A DNA stretch of 64,000 bases from Oscillospiraceae bacterium (GTDB lineage: Bacteria > Bacillota > Clostridia > Oscillospirales > Oscillospiraceae). The position numbers and the translations under genes were made by a program. Shown here in pieces: positions 44,219-51,090 of this stretch. Where the stretch lies: positions 33,046 through 97,045 of the forward strand of contig WQSX01000003.1 in assembly GCA_009787625.1 (NCBI GenBank), written 5' to 3'. Every line of letters begins with the position of its first letter. Positions within the stretch are counted from its first letter, which is position 1. The notes beneath the pieces are model-generated. The model did not search any database. It saw only the letters and a list, made by a program, of their open reading frames with translations, and was not told where the DNA came from.

Positions 44219-44240
44219 TTTGTGAACACGTTTTCACAAA
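44219..44240. promoter_or_regulatory. LacI-family-type operator in the leader of the LplA-like operon
   Basis: A 22-bp near-palindrome with arms TTTGTGAA and TTCACAAA and a central ACGT. The central CG and TGTGAA/TTCACA arms are typical of LacI-family sites. It lies about 55-75 nt downstream of the predicted start, where a bound repressor would block elongation. The likely binder is the LacI protein encoded divergently; CcpA (cre site, one mismatch in the core) is an alternative. Confidence 0.65.
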
Positions 44241-44302
44241 TTTAGCCAATTATTTCTAATTTGTAAAAAATATATAAACACTTGCTTCACAACTTGATTT
44301 TA

Positions 44303-44331
44303 ATATTATCACGCCTTTTTGAAATATGCAA
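44303..44331 (-). promoter_or_regulatory. Promoter of the LplABC-like importer operon
   Basis: TTGCAT (44331-44326), a 17-nt spacer and TAATAT (44308-44303) with an extended TG on the minus strand. The leader to the ATG is about 150 nt and contains the LacI-type operator. The very AT-rich stretch 44241-44410 holds no gene. Confidence 0.5.
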
Positions 44332-44419
44332 TATAAAAATGTAAGTTTTGATAATTTTTTTGAAAAATATGATAAATATTTATAGATTATCTACAATTTT
44401 TTATTCAAGGCATACAGTC

Positions 44420-44448
44420 TTGACATTGTTCATTATGTATGCTACTGT
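44420..44448 (+). promoter_or_regulatory. Promoter of the LacI regulator operon
   Basis: TTGACA at 44420-44425, a 17-nt spacer and TACTGT at 44443-44448. It gives a leader of about 110 nt that contains the switch-like hairpin at 44494-44531. Confidence 0.65.
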
Positions 44449-44493
44449 ATTCATAATCGCGTGTGCAGCAAAAGTCGTATTTTAATGATTGAT

Positions 44494-44566
44494 GCACAAA
44501 ATGACAATTCCTTTCATAAGTCGTTTTGTGCTGAAATAACACATAGAAGGAATGGTTGTTTATATG
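44494..44566 (+). promoter_or_regulatory. Structured leader of the LacI gene with anti-ribosome-site loop
   Basis: GCACAAAATGAC (44494-44505) and GTCGTTTTGTGC (44520-44531) form a 12-bp hairpin with one G-U pair. Its 14-nt loop contains ATTCCTTT, which can pair with GAAGGAAT of the lacI ribosome site (about 44546-44553). The sequence is related to the leaders of the thuA-like gene and gnd. Either a two-state translational switch or a dispersed inverted-repeat element is possible. Confidence 0.5.
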
Positions 44567-45598
44567 CAAAGGTTAAATAGTAATGAAATTGCCAGGCTTG
44601 CCGGAGTTTCACGAAGTACGGTGAGCCGTGTGGTGAATGGTTATAGGAATGTGCCTCTGCAAACCAGAGAAAAAGTTATGAAGGTCATTAATGACAATGG
44701 TTATTACCCACTGTTATCCGGTCAATTGCTTGCGGGGAAAAAAACAGGGACGCTCGGTTTCTTTTGGATTTCCAACACTGCTGTTGCCAACGATATGCTA
44801 TGTAGCGAATATTTTGCCAGAGTCACTGAAAGTGCAGCCGAGCTCGGTTATCTGGTACTCACTTGCATAGTAAAAAACCTCAGTGATCAGGAGAACGTTG
44901 AACTGATTAAACGCGTGTTCATGCAAGGCAGAGTTGATGCGGGCATCTTTATTGGAGCTAAAAACAACGAGCCCCTTATTGAGGAACTCATAGCAAAAGA
45001 CAAAATTATCGGGGTTTTTGACCATTTTCACCCTGACAGAGGTGAACAAAACAGGATTTCAGTGAATTACGAGATTGAAACCGGAGTTAAAATTATTGAC
45101 TATCTTTACGAGCTGGGTCACAGAAAAATTGGCATCATTGATGGAGACATGAGCCGATACTGTATGCTCAAAAGACACGAGGGCTTTCTGACAAGCATGC
45201 AGCAGCATGATATAGAGATGCGTGGTGAGTGGATGTTTTACGCTGACATTTTTAACGACTGCGATGCCGGTTATTCGGCAGCAAAAAGCCTTTTAAAAAG
45301 TAACGAGTGGCCGTCTGTTATATGCGCCGGCAATGATTCCATAGCTTTTGGTATTTACAGGGCACTTGAAGAGGATGGAATCTCAATACCCGAGCAAATA
45401 TCTGTAATTGGTATAGACGGGCACGGGTTGGGCGAGTTTTGTTCACCACCTTTGACAACTTTTGCGTATGACTACAAGAAAATGTTTTCCTCCTTAGTCA
45501 GACGCACCATTGCTGCCGTTGAGCAGGAAACAGATTATCAGACTACCGAATTTATTTCCGGCAAGCTCATTGAAAGAGGTTCTTGCAGAAGGCTATAG
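44564..45598 (+). CDS. LacI-family transcriptional regulator
   Basis: About 344 residues. The helix-turn-helix and hinge SNEIARLAGVSRSTVSRVVN are followed by a periplasmic-binding-protein-like effector domain with IDYLYELGHRKIGIIDGD and the dimer-type motif ICAGNDSIAFGIYRAL. It is expected to repress the divergent LplABC-like operon and its own operon (VOC, SDR, GH1, SDR) until the inducing sugar is present. The ATG at 44564 is chosen; one at 44552 abuts the ribosome site AGAAGGA. The effector is probably a beta-glucoside or its product, judged from the GH1 gene. Confidence 0.9.
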   Translation: MQRLNSNEIARLAGVSRSTVSRVVNGYRNVPLQTREKVMKVINDNGYYPLLSGQLLAGKKTGTLGFFWISNTAVANDMLCSEYFARVTESAAELGYLVLTCIVKNLSDQENVELIKRVFMQGRVDAGIFIGAKNNEPLIEELIAKDKIIGVFDHFHPDRGEQNRISVNYEIETGVKIIDYLYELGHRKIGIIDGDMSRYCMLKRHEGFLTSMQQHDIEMRGEWMFYADIFNDCDAGYSAAKSLLKSNEWPSVICAGNDSIAFGIYRALEEDGISIPEQISVIGIDGHGLGEFCSPPLTTFAYDYKKMFSSLVRRTIAAVEQETDYQTTEFISGKLIERGSCRRL

Positions 45599-45676
45599 GC
45601 AACATAGAGGGCTGTGAACTTGGTTATAGAGCACGCTCTCTAGAATATTATATGTTAACAGAAAGGATTATTAATT

Positions 45677-46138
45677 ATGGCTGGAATTATTGGCACAAAC
45701 GTTATGACACAGGTAGGTTTTATCGTCAAGGACATCGAGAAAAGCAAAAAAAAGTTTGCGGAATTTTTCGGTATTGAGCCTCCGCCCCACTTTGATGGAG
45801 GCAAGTTTGAAGTGACCGGAACCACTTACATGGGCGAGCCTGCACCTGACGCCAATTGTCTGATGGCTTTCTTTGATGTGGGGCCGAACTTGCAACTCGA
45901 ACTTATTCAACCAAATGGCGTGAAGAGTGTCTGGCAAGATTTCTTGGATGAGCGCGGCGAGGGTATACATCATTTGGCCTTTAATATTAAAGGCATGGAT
46001 AAATGGATTGTCGAATGTGAGAAATTTGGGTTAAAATGCTTGCAGCGCGGTAAATATGGCGATGGTGGCGGTGAGTATGCATATCTGGACGGCTACGAGG
46101 ACATGAAGTGCCTTGTTGAGTTATTGGAGAGTTATTAG
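45677..46138 (+). CDS. VOC-superfamily protein (methylmalonyl-CoA epimerase-like fold)
   Basis: A 153-residue vicinal-oxygen-chelate protein, starting GTNVMTQVGFIVKDIEKSKKKF. Candidate metal ligands are His/Glu in GIHHLAFNIK and LQLELIQP and the terminal Glu in KCLVELLE, the arrangement of methylmalonyl-CoA epimerase relatives. It shares its MAGI start and layout with the VOC protein at 39617. It lies between lacI and an SDR gene on one strand. A real methylmalonyl-CoA role is unlikely in this setting; a keto-sugar or sugar lactone substrate is a guess. Confidence 0.78.
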   Translation: MAGIIGTNVMTQVGFIVKDIEKSKKKFAEFFGIEPPPHFDGGKFEVTGTTYMGEPAPDANCLMAFFDVGPNLQLELIQPNGVKSVWQDFLDERGEGIHHLAFNIKGMDKWIVECEKFGLKCLQRGKYGDGGGEYAYLDGYEDMKCLVELLESY

Positions 46139-46164
46139 TTAATCGGAAGGGAATGATCGTTAAT

Positions 46165-46857
46165 ATGAACGTGGCAATTATCGGGGCAACTCAAGGTCTC
46201 GGACTTGAGCTCACTAAAAAATTCCTCACAGAGGGGCATCGTGTCGCTGCAGGCATCCTTGAGCGGGAGGCTCCCCCCGCTCTTGCAGAGCTCGCAGTCA
46301 TGTATGGCGATAATCTCATGGTTTTTAAGGCTGATGTCACTGACGAGGCTGAAATTATCCACGGTTCCGGTCTTTGCAGGGAGTTTTTTGGCGAAATTGA
46401 TGCACTTTGCAATGTTGCCGGCGTCTTGCTTTCGGGTGATAGGGTCAACGAAATTCATGAGTGTGATATTGCCGAGCTTCGCAAGTCTTTTGACGTGAAT
46501 GTTGTTGGTGCAATTATTGTTGCCAAAGCGTATTACCCTGTTATGAAGCGAGGCGGCATGATTATCACAGTCACTTCCGAGGGGGTTGGTGTATATAGCT
46601 GTGGTTCCTGGGTTCCCTGCTATGCGCTATCAAAGATGGCGGCAACCAAGGTCTCAGGTATTTTTAACGCCTCAATTGACGATGTTGATTTTTACTCGAT
46701 TCATCCGGGGCGCATGAATACCGAAATGGGCAGGACTACTGCACAGATTGAGGCATCCGAATCTGCTGATGGTTTTTACGAGATTATGATAGGAAACAGA
46801 CCTGTCTCCCGTGATACTTTTTATGTTGATTATAAGGGCAAACCCATGCCTACATAA
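46165..46857 (+). CDS. Short-chain dehydrogenase/reductase
   Basis: A 230-residue SDR with the cofactor motif IGATQGLG, NVAGVLLSGD, the catalytic segment TVTSEGVGVYSCG and CYALSKMAA (Tyr-x3-Lys), and IHPGRMNTEMG. It is related to the SDR at 48314, with which it shares the unusual PGR/WLxTEMG segment and the closing YVDYKG/FMDYKR block. The ATG at 46165 has GGAAGGGA 12 nt upstream; an ATG at 46153 abuts that site. It lies 26 nt after the VOC gene. Substrate unknown. Confidence 0.82.
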   Translation: MNVAIIGATQGLGLELTKKFLTEGHRVAAGILEREAPPALAELAVMYGDNLMVFKADVTDEAEIIHGSGLCREFFGEIDALCNVAGVLLSGDRVNEIHECDIAELRKSFDVNVVGAIIVAKAYYPVMKRGGMIITVTSEGVGVYSCGSWVPCYALSKMAATKVSGIFNASIDDVDFYSIHPGRMNTEMGRTTAQIEASESADGFYEIMIGNRPVSRDTFYVDYKGKPMPT

Positions 46858-46970
46858 GAATAAAATGCTCATCACTCGCAAATGGACAGCTTTTAATAAT
46901 TGCATATCCTACTCTCATCGATTATGTACATTATTTAATAAAATTTGTTTTATGAAAGGAATTGTGTTTT

Positions 46971-48311
46971 ATGCCAAAGTATGAGTTTCCGAAAGATTTT
47001 AAATGGGGGACTGCTACTGCTTCTTATCAGATTGAGGGTGCAGTGAAACAAGATGGGCGAACAGAAAGTATCTGGGACCGTTTTTGTCAAATGCCCGGTA
47101 ATATTCTACGGGGAGACACGGGTGAGGTGGCAAATGACCACTACAACCGTTATAAGGAAGATGTAGCACTTATGAAGGAACTGGGGCATACTGCGTATCG
47201 TTTTTCTGTATCATGGTCACGTGTTTTACCTGACGGCGTTGGAAAAGTCAATGAGAAGGGCTTGCAGTTTTATTCCGATCTCGTTGACGAGCTTATTTCC
47301 GCAGGAATCGAACCTTTTCTTACCCTTTATCACTGGGATCTGCCACAAGTTTTGCAGGACAAAGGTGGTTGGCAAAATTCCGATTGCGTGAAGTGGTTCG
47401 AAGAATACAGCAAGGTTCTCTTTGATAAACTCGGTGGTCGCGTGAAATACTGGAGCACTTTAAATGAACCTTTCTGCGTTGCTTTTGTCGGCAATTTCTT
47501 TGGGGAGCATGCACCCGGAATACGCGACCTCGGCGCATCAATTTTGGTTTCATACAACTTAATGTTAGCACATGCAGCATCCGTAAGACTGTTCAGGGAG
47601 ATGAAAATTCCGGGAGAAATGGGAATCACTCTCAATTTCACACCATCATATCCTTATACCGATTCTGAGGAAGATAAACTCGCTTCACGTTACAATGATG
47701 GTTTCGCTGTCCGCTGGTTCATGGATGCTATCTTTAATGGCTCGTTTCCACAAGATATGCTTGATCTTTTCAAAGAGCGAGGCATTACGCTTCCTGATTT
47801 TGCGGATATAGCCTCCGTCGCTGAGGATATAGATTTTCTTGGTGTAAACTATTATCACCCGGCATGGCATCGTTACAATGAACATTCCTGGCCATTTTAT
47901 GCCGATAACATTAGGCAAGACATTGCTCACACAGATCGTGATTGGGCGATTCATGAGGAAACTCTTGAAAAGTTGCTAATTAGGCTAAAAAATGAGTATA
48001 ACACTCCTAAGATGTATATTACCGAGAACGGTTGCTCTTACAACGACGCAGTAACAGAAGATGGCGAAGTTCTTGACTACAGCCGCATTAACTACCTAAC
48101 ACGCCACTTTAAGGCGGTTCACAGAGCCATAGAAAAGGGTGTGGACATTCGCGGTTACATGGTCTGGTCATTTTATGACAACTTTGAGTGGGCTTTTGGT
48201 CGTTACAGCCGATTCGGTATCGTACACCACGATTTTGATACACTCAAGAGGACACCTAAACAAAGTGCATACTGGATGCGCGATGTTATAAAAAATAACG
48301 GACTGGATTAG
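46971..48311 (+). CDS. GH1 beta-glucosidase / 6-phospho-beta-glucosidase
   Basis: A 446-residue family 1 glycosidase. The substrate-binding start FPKDFKWGTATASYQIEGA, the acid/base glutamate in STLNEPFC (Glu166) and the nucleophile in YITENGC (Glu352) are all intact, as is the terminal WSFYDNFEWAFGRYSRFG. The EWAFGR aglycone loop, with Glu-Trp-Ala rather than the Ser-x-Lys typical of 6-phospho enzymes, favours a non-phosphorylated beta-glucoside delivered by an ABC importer. No signal peptide, so it is cytoplasmic. GAAAGGA precedes the ATG at 46971. It is part of the lacI operon. Confidence 0.92.
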   Translation: MPKYEFPKDFKWGTATASYQIEGAVKQDGRTESIWDRFCQMPGNILRGDTGEVANDHYNRYKEDVALMKELGHTAYRFSVSWSRVLPDGVGKVNEKGLQFYSDLVDELISAGIEPFLTLYHWDLPQVLQDKGGWQNSDCVKWFEEYSKVLFDKLGGRVKYWSTLNEPFCVAFVGNFFGEHAPGIRDLGASILVSYNLMLAHAASVRLFREMKIPGEMGITLNFTPSYPYTDSEEDKLASRYNDGFAVRWFMDAIFNGSFPQDMLDLFKERGITLPDFADIASVAEDIDFLGVNYYHPAWHRYNEHSWPFYADNIRQDIAHTDRDWAIHEETLEKLLIRLKNEYNTPKMYITENGCSYNDAVTEDGEVLDYSRINYLTRHFKAVHRAIEKGVDIRGYMVWSFYDNFEWAFGRYSRFGIVHHDFDTLKRTPKQSAYWMRDVIKNNGLD

Positions 48312-48313
48312 TT

Positions 48314-49036
48314 GTGATGAAAAATGTTTTAGTTACCGGGGGTGCCGGGGGGCTTGGGCTTGAGATTGTTCGGCAGCATTTGGAGTTTGGAGACCGTGTT
48401 TGGGCGCTCGATATTGGTATGCGTGACGGTCTGGCTGCCCTTATGTCCGAAAATAATAGTGTCAAGTTCATTGAATGCGATATTTCTCGAACCTGCAACG
48501 TACAAGCTTCCCTCAAAGATTTAGCGTCTACCATCGGCAAACTTGACTATCTTTACGCTTGTGCAGGAATTTACCGCTTTAGCGAACGAAATGTGCGCTT
48601 ACCTGAAGTCATACTTGATGATGCCGCCTCTATGTTTGATATAAACGCTGTTGGCTTCCTGCGTGTGTGTCAGGTTTTACTCAGCACCATCAAAGATAAC
48701 AGCGTCATCATGTGTATTACCTCAGAGGCAGGCAGCATAGGTGAGAACACACGCTATATGGAATATAACTATTGCATGTCTAAAGCCGCAGAAAATATGG
48801 CGTGTGTCATTTTGCAGAAACATTTTGATAATGATGGGATAAATGCAAGGGTAGTTTGCATACACCCCGGTTGGCTGCGCACAGAAATGGGTGGTCCCGA
48901 TGCTTTCGCAAATCCTGAACATTCAGTAGCTCCCAAAGATAGTGCAAAAGGCATCATTGGGATTGCGCGCGACATTGATGCAATTCCTAAAGAGCGCATG
49001 TTCATGGACTATAAGCGCATGGATATTAATTGGTAG
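48314..49036 (+). CDS. Short-chain dehydrogenase/reductase
   Basis: A 240-residue SDR with TGGAGGLG, YACAGIYRFSE, the segment MCITSEAGSIGENTRYMEYN and YCMSKAAE (Tyr-x3-Lys), and IHPGWLRTEMGG. It is a divergent paralogue of the SDR at 46165. It starts at GTG 48314 or ATG 48317, only 2-5 nt after the GH1 stop, so it is coupled to it. The pair of SDRs around GH1 may oxidise and reduce the same sugar at different steps, which is inference. Confidence 0.82.
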   Translation: MMKNVLVTGGAGGLGLEIVRQHLEFGDRVWALDIGMRDGLAALMSENNSVKFIECDISRTCNVQASLKDLASTIGKLDYLYACAGIYRFSERNVRLPEVILDDAASMFDINAVGFLRVCQVLLSTIKDNSVIMCITSEAGSIGENTRYMEYNYCMSKAAENMACVILQKHFDNDGINARVVCIHPGWLRTEMGGPDAFANPEHSVAPKDSAKGIIGIARDIDAIPKERMFMDYKRMDINW

Positions 49037-49062
49037 CGCTATATCAATCAAAGACTCCATTG

Positions 49063-49689
49063 TTACGATAGCTCATGAGTACACCACATTGCGGCACGCT
49101 TTAACAAAAGGCAAACGCTTTCATCTACAAACGTTTCTGAAGTGTGTCCGGGCTGAAAATAGCAAACCCTGCCGTTTCCATAGGCACGCACCCAAACGGC
49201 AGGGTGTTTTTTGTCTTTGTAGATATATTCCATGATAACTGCAACATTTGCAAGATTATCCATCTTAAACATATATGGCTCTTCATTTATTGTGAACGAG
49301 TCAATCATGTCTACAATTGGATGATCGCATGATTTTACATATTTAAGAGGCTCGATGGGTGGATGCTCAATAAAAGATGCACCCATAAGCTGCAGTAGTT
49401 CGGGAAAATCGTCTGCAAGAATGCCATTATGAATAGCAAGTAACGCTCCGCCATTTGCCACATATCCAAGCAACGCCCCTGCAAATTCAGGCGAACCATG
49501 CTCCGAAAGCGTGTCTGCATAGTTAATCACCAAATCATACGCCTGCATTTCGCTTAATTTCATAGACTGATATTCTTCCGTCACGTCTATAGTAAAATCA
49601 GTTAAAATGCGTTTGATTTCGTCATCCACTCCGGAAAGCGGATGCCACTGTGCCTGTTTGTAATTTCCAATAAGTAAAGCCTTTTTCAT
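49063..49689 (-). CDS. ThuA-like (trehalose-utilisation family) protein
   Basis: A 208-residue protein with the class I glutamine-amidotransferase-like fold of the ThuA family: KKALLIGNYKQAQWHPLSG start, DLVINYADTLSEHGSPEF, NGGALLAIHNG (the family histidine), SFIEHPP, DHPIVDMIDSFTINEEPY and GRVCYFQPGHTSETF. In rhizobia ThuA works with a Gfo/Idh/MocA partner on keto-trehalose; the role here is unknown. The ATG at 49689 is chosen over one 12 nt upstream that touches the ribosome site. The gene stands alone, convergent with the lacI operon, behind an elaborate leader. The plus-strand terminator of that operon lies inside its 3' coding part. Confidence 0.82.
   Translation of the reverse strand: MKKALLIGNYKQAQWHPLSGVDDEIKRILTDFTIDVTEEYQSMKLSEMQAYDLVINYADTLSEHGSPEFAGALLGYVANGGALLAIHNGILADDFPELLQLMGASFIEHPPIEPLKYVKSCDHPIVDMIDSFTINEEPYMFKMDNLANVAVIMEYIYKDKKHPAVWVRAYGNGRVCYFQPGHTSETFVDESVCLLLKRAAMWCTHELS
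49167..49211 (+). terminator. Rho-independent terminator of the lacI operon inside the antisense thuA-like gene
   Basis: CCCTGCCGTTT (49167-49177) and AAACGGCAGGG (49194-49204) form a perfect 11-bp stem followed by TGTTTTTT. It lies about 130 nt after the SDR stop on the plus strand, within the coding sequence of the convergent thuA-like gene. Confidence 0.75.
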
Positions 49690-49750
49690 ATTTATGACCA
49701 TTCCTTTCTGCTTCGCTCAGGCACAAACGACCATGAATGGTCATAAATAT
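49688..49750 (-). promoter_or_regulatory. Leader switch element overlapping the thuA-like ribosome site
   Basis: On the mRNA (minus strand) ATATTTATGACCATTC (49750-49735) is exactly complementary over 16 nt to GAATGGTCATAAATAT (49703-49688). The second segment contains the end of the AAAGGA ribosome site and reaches the start codon. The intervening 31 nt contain ATGGTCGTTTGTGC, which can pair instead with the first segment (GACC/GGTC) and with GCAC just upstream. The two folds exclude each other. The same layout is found at gnd and, less exactly, at lacI. Confidence 0.6.
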
Positions 49751-49800
49751 ACGTGCATGAACGACGGTTTCGCGCAAGCGAGAGTCGCTCGCACATTTCA

Positions 49801-49826
49801 ATAAGTTTGAATTCATTCAAACTTAT
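49801..49826. repeat. 26-bp palindrome in the thuA-like leader
   Basis: ATAAGTTTGAAT and ATTCAAACTTAT are perfect 12-bp inverted arms with a 2-nt centre. It lies in the transcribed leader about 45 nt after the predicted start and could be an operator or a stable RNA stem. Confidence 0.6.
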
Positions 49827-49869
49827 AAATACTCCTTTTCTGAATTTGTCTATGGCATTGCTCAAGAAA

Positions 49870-49898
49870 ATCATACCAAGTTATGAGTGTATATGCAA
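49870..49898 (-). promoter_or_regulatory. Promoter of the thuA-like gene
   Basis: TTGCAT (49898-49893), a 17-nt spacer and TATGAT (49875-49870) on the minus strand. It gives a leader of about 170 nt. The rest of 49900-50166 holds no gene; no convincing plus-strand promoter for the permease operon was found in it. Confidence 0.6.
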
Positions 49899-50024
49899 TA
49901 GGTGTAAACAAATTTTTTTGTGCATCAAAAATTTAGCCAAATCTCGTAAAAACATCAGCGATAAAACTGATGCCTGTTGTCCTGTTCTTTTTTGTCCTGC
50001 GCCACAATAATGAGCAGTTTGCAG

Positions 50025-50047
50025 GGTAGGTATAGAAAATATCTACC
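50025..50047 (+). repeat. Hairpin upstream of the permease-first importer operon
   Basis: GGTAGGTAT and ATATCTACC pair over 9 bp (one G-T) with a 5-nt loop. It lies about 120 nt before the permease start and may be part of its leader or operator. Function unknown. Confidence 0.4.
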
Positions 50048-50166
50048 TTGTGGATATTGCCATAGTCTGGTAGGGTTAAATTCAAATTTATTGTATATAA
50101 CCACAAATAAGAATTTCGAAGTGCGAACTGTTTTTACCTTGATTGCAGGAAAGGGATGCATTCTTT

Positions 50167-51009
50167 ATGAACAAAGTGAGATTCATGAAAAGACTACGGC
50201 AGGTCGTTTACGTCACTGTCCTGATATTTTTCTTTGTGATACTTGTTTTTCCGTTTTACTATGTATTGAACATTTCTTTCATGTATGAGCGCTATATCAA
50301 CGTACTTCCTATTTACTATATACCCGTCTCACCCACGCTCTCTAATTATGCACGAGCATGGGCAGATTCCAATTTCTCTCTTTTCTTTTGGAACACCCTT
50401 TTATTGTCTGCCGGAGTTCTTGGGATTGTCACCGTTATTTCAACAATGGTTGGATATGCTTTTTCACGCTACCGTTTTTTAGGCAAAGGCATTATGATGG
50501 TGCTTTTTCTAATCACACAGATGGTCCCCATAACCCTGCTGCTCATTCCGCTATTTAATGTAATACGATCACTTGGACTCATCAACACAATGACTTCTGT
50601 TATAATCACTACATCTGCCAGCCTACTTGCATACTGCTCAATAATGATGCGGGGATTTTTCTCAAATATTTCAGTGCAATTGGAACAGGCGGCTTGGATT
50701 GATGGCTGCTCAAAACCACAAGCTGTATACTATGTTATTCTTCCTTTACTTTTACCCGGTCTTGTTGCTACAGGTTCATATGCTTTTGTCAATGCATGGA
50801 ACAGTTTTCTTTTGCCGCTCATCTTACTTAATGATCCGAATAGTTTCACTCTCACGCTAGGTCTTCGTTCTCTCATAGGGCAGTACACCGTCAACTTCGG
50901 ACGCCTTGCCGCTGCAGGGGTTATTTGCCTGGTTCCTGCAGTTTTGCTTTTTGCATACATTCAAAAGCATATGGTCGTGGGGCTCACCGCAGGAGCAATC
51001 AAAGGGTAG
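50167..51009 (+). CDS. CUT1 ABC importer permease, MalG/UgpE-like
   Basis: About 280 residues with six membrane segments, ITQMVPITLLLIPLFNVIRSLGL and the EAA loop LEQAAWIDGCSKPQAVYYVILPLLLPG. It ends in HMVVGLTAGAIKG. The ATG at 50167 is chosen with AGGAAAGGG 11 nt upstream. Unusually it comes first in the operon, before the binding protein and the MalF-like permease. No ATPase gene follows. Confidence 0.88.
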   Translation: MNKVRFMKRLRQVVYVTVLIFFFVILVFPFYYVLNISFMYERYINVLPIYYIPVSPTLSNYARAWADSNFSLFFWNTLLLSAGVLGIVTVISTMVGYAFSRYRFLGKGIMMVLFLITQMVPITLLLIPLFNVIRSLGLINTMTSVIITTSASLLAYCSIMMRGFFSNISVQLEQAAWIDGCSKPQAVYYVILPLLLPGLVATGSYAFVNAWNSFLLPLILLNDPNSFTLTLGLRSLIGQYTVNFGRLAAAGVICLVPAVLLFAYIQKHMVVGLTAGAIKG

Positions 51010-51090
51010 ATCCTGCTTTTCCTCTTGAAAACGCTGCGAAATTAAGCGGATAACTCCGCTCAAATTTAATTATTTATAAGGAGAAGGACA

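Noticed and set aside
44552..44566. Upstream ATG giving MVVYM, MVINM or MVIIM starts at lacI, ulaE, thuA-like and gnd
   Set aside because: In each case this ATG directly touches the ribosome site, leaving no spacing; the ATG 12 nt downstream fits the protein families better.
46165..49036. The two SDR genes around GH1 as a recent duplication
   Set aside because: They share several motifs but differ along most of their length, so only an old paralogy can be claimed.
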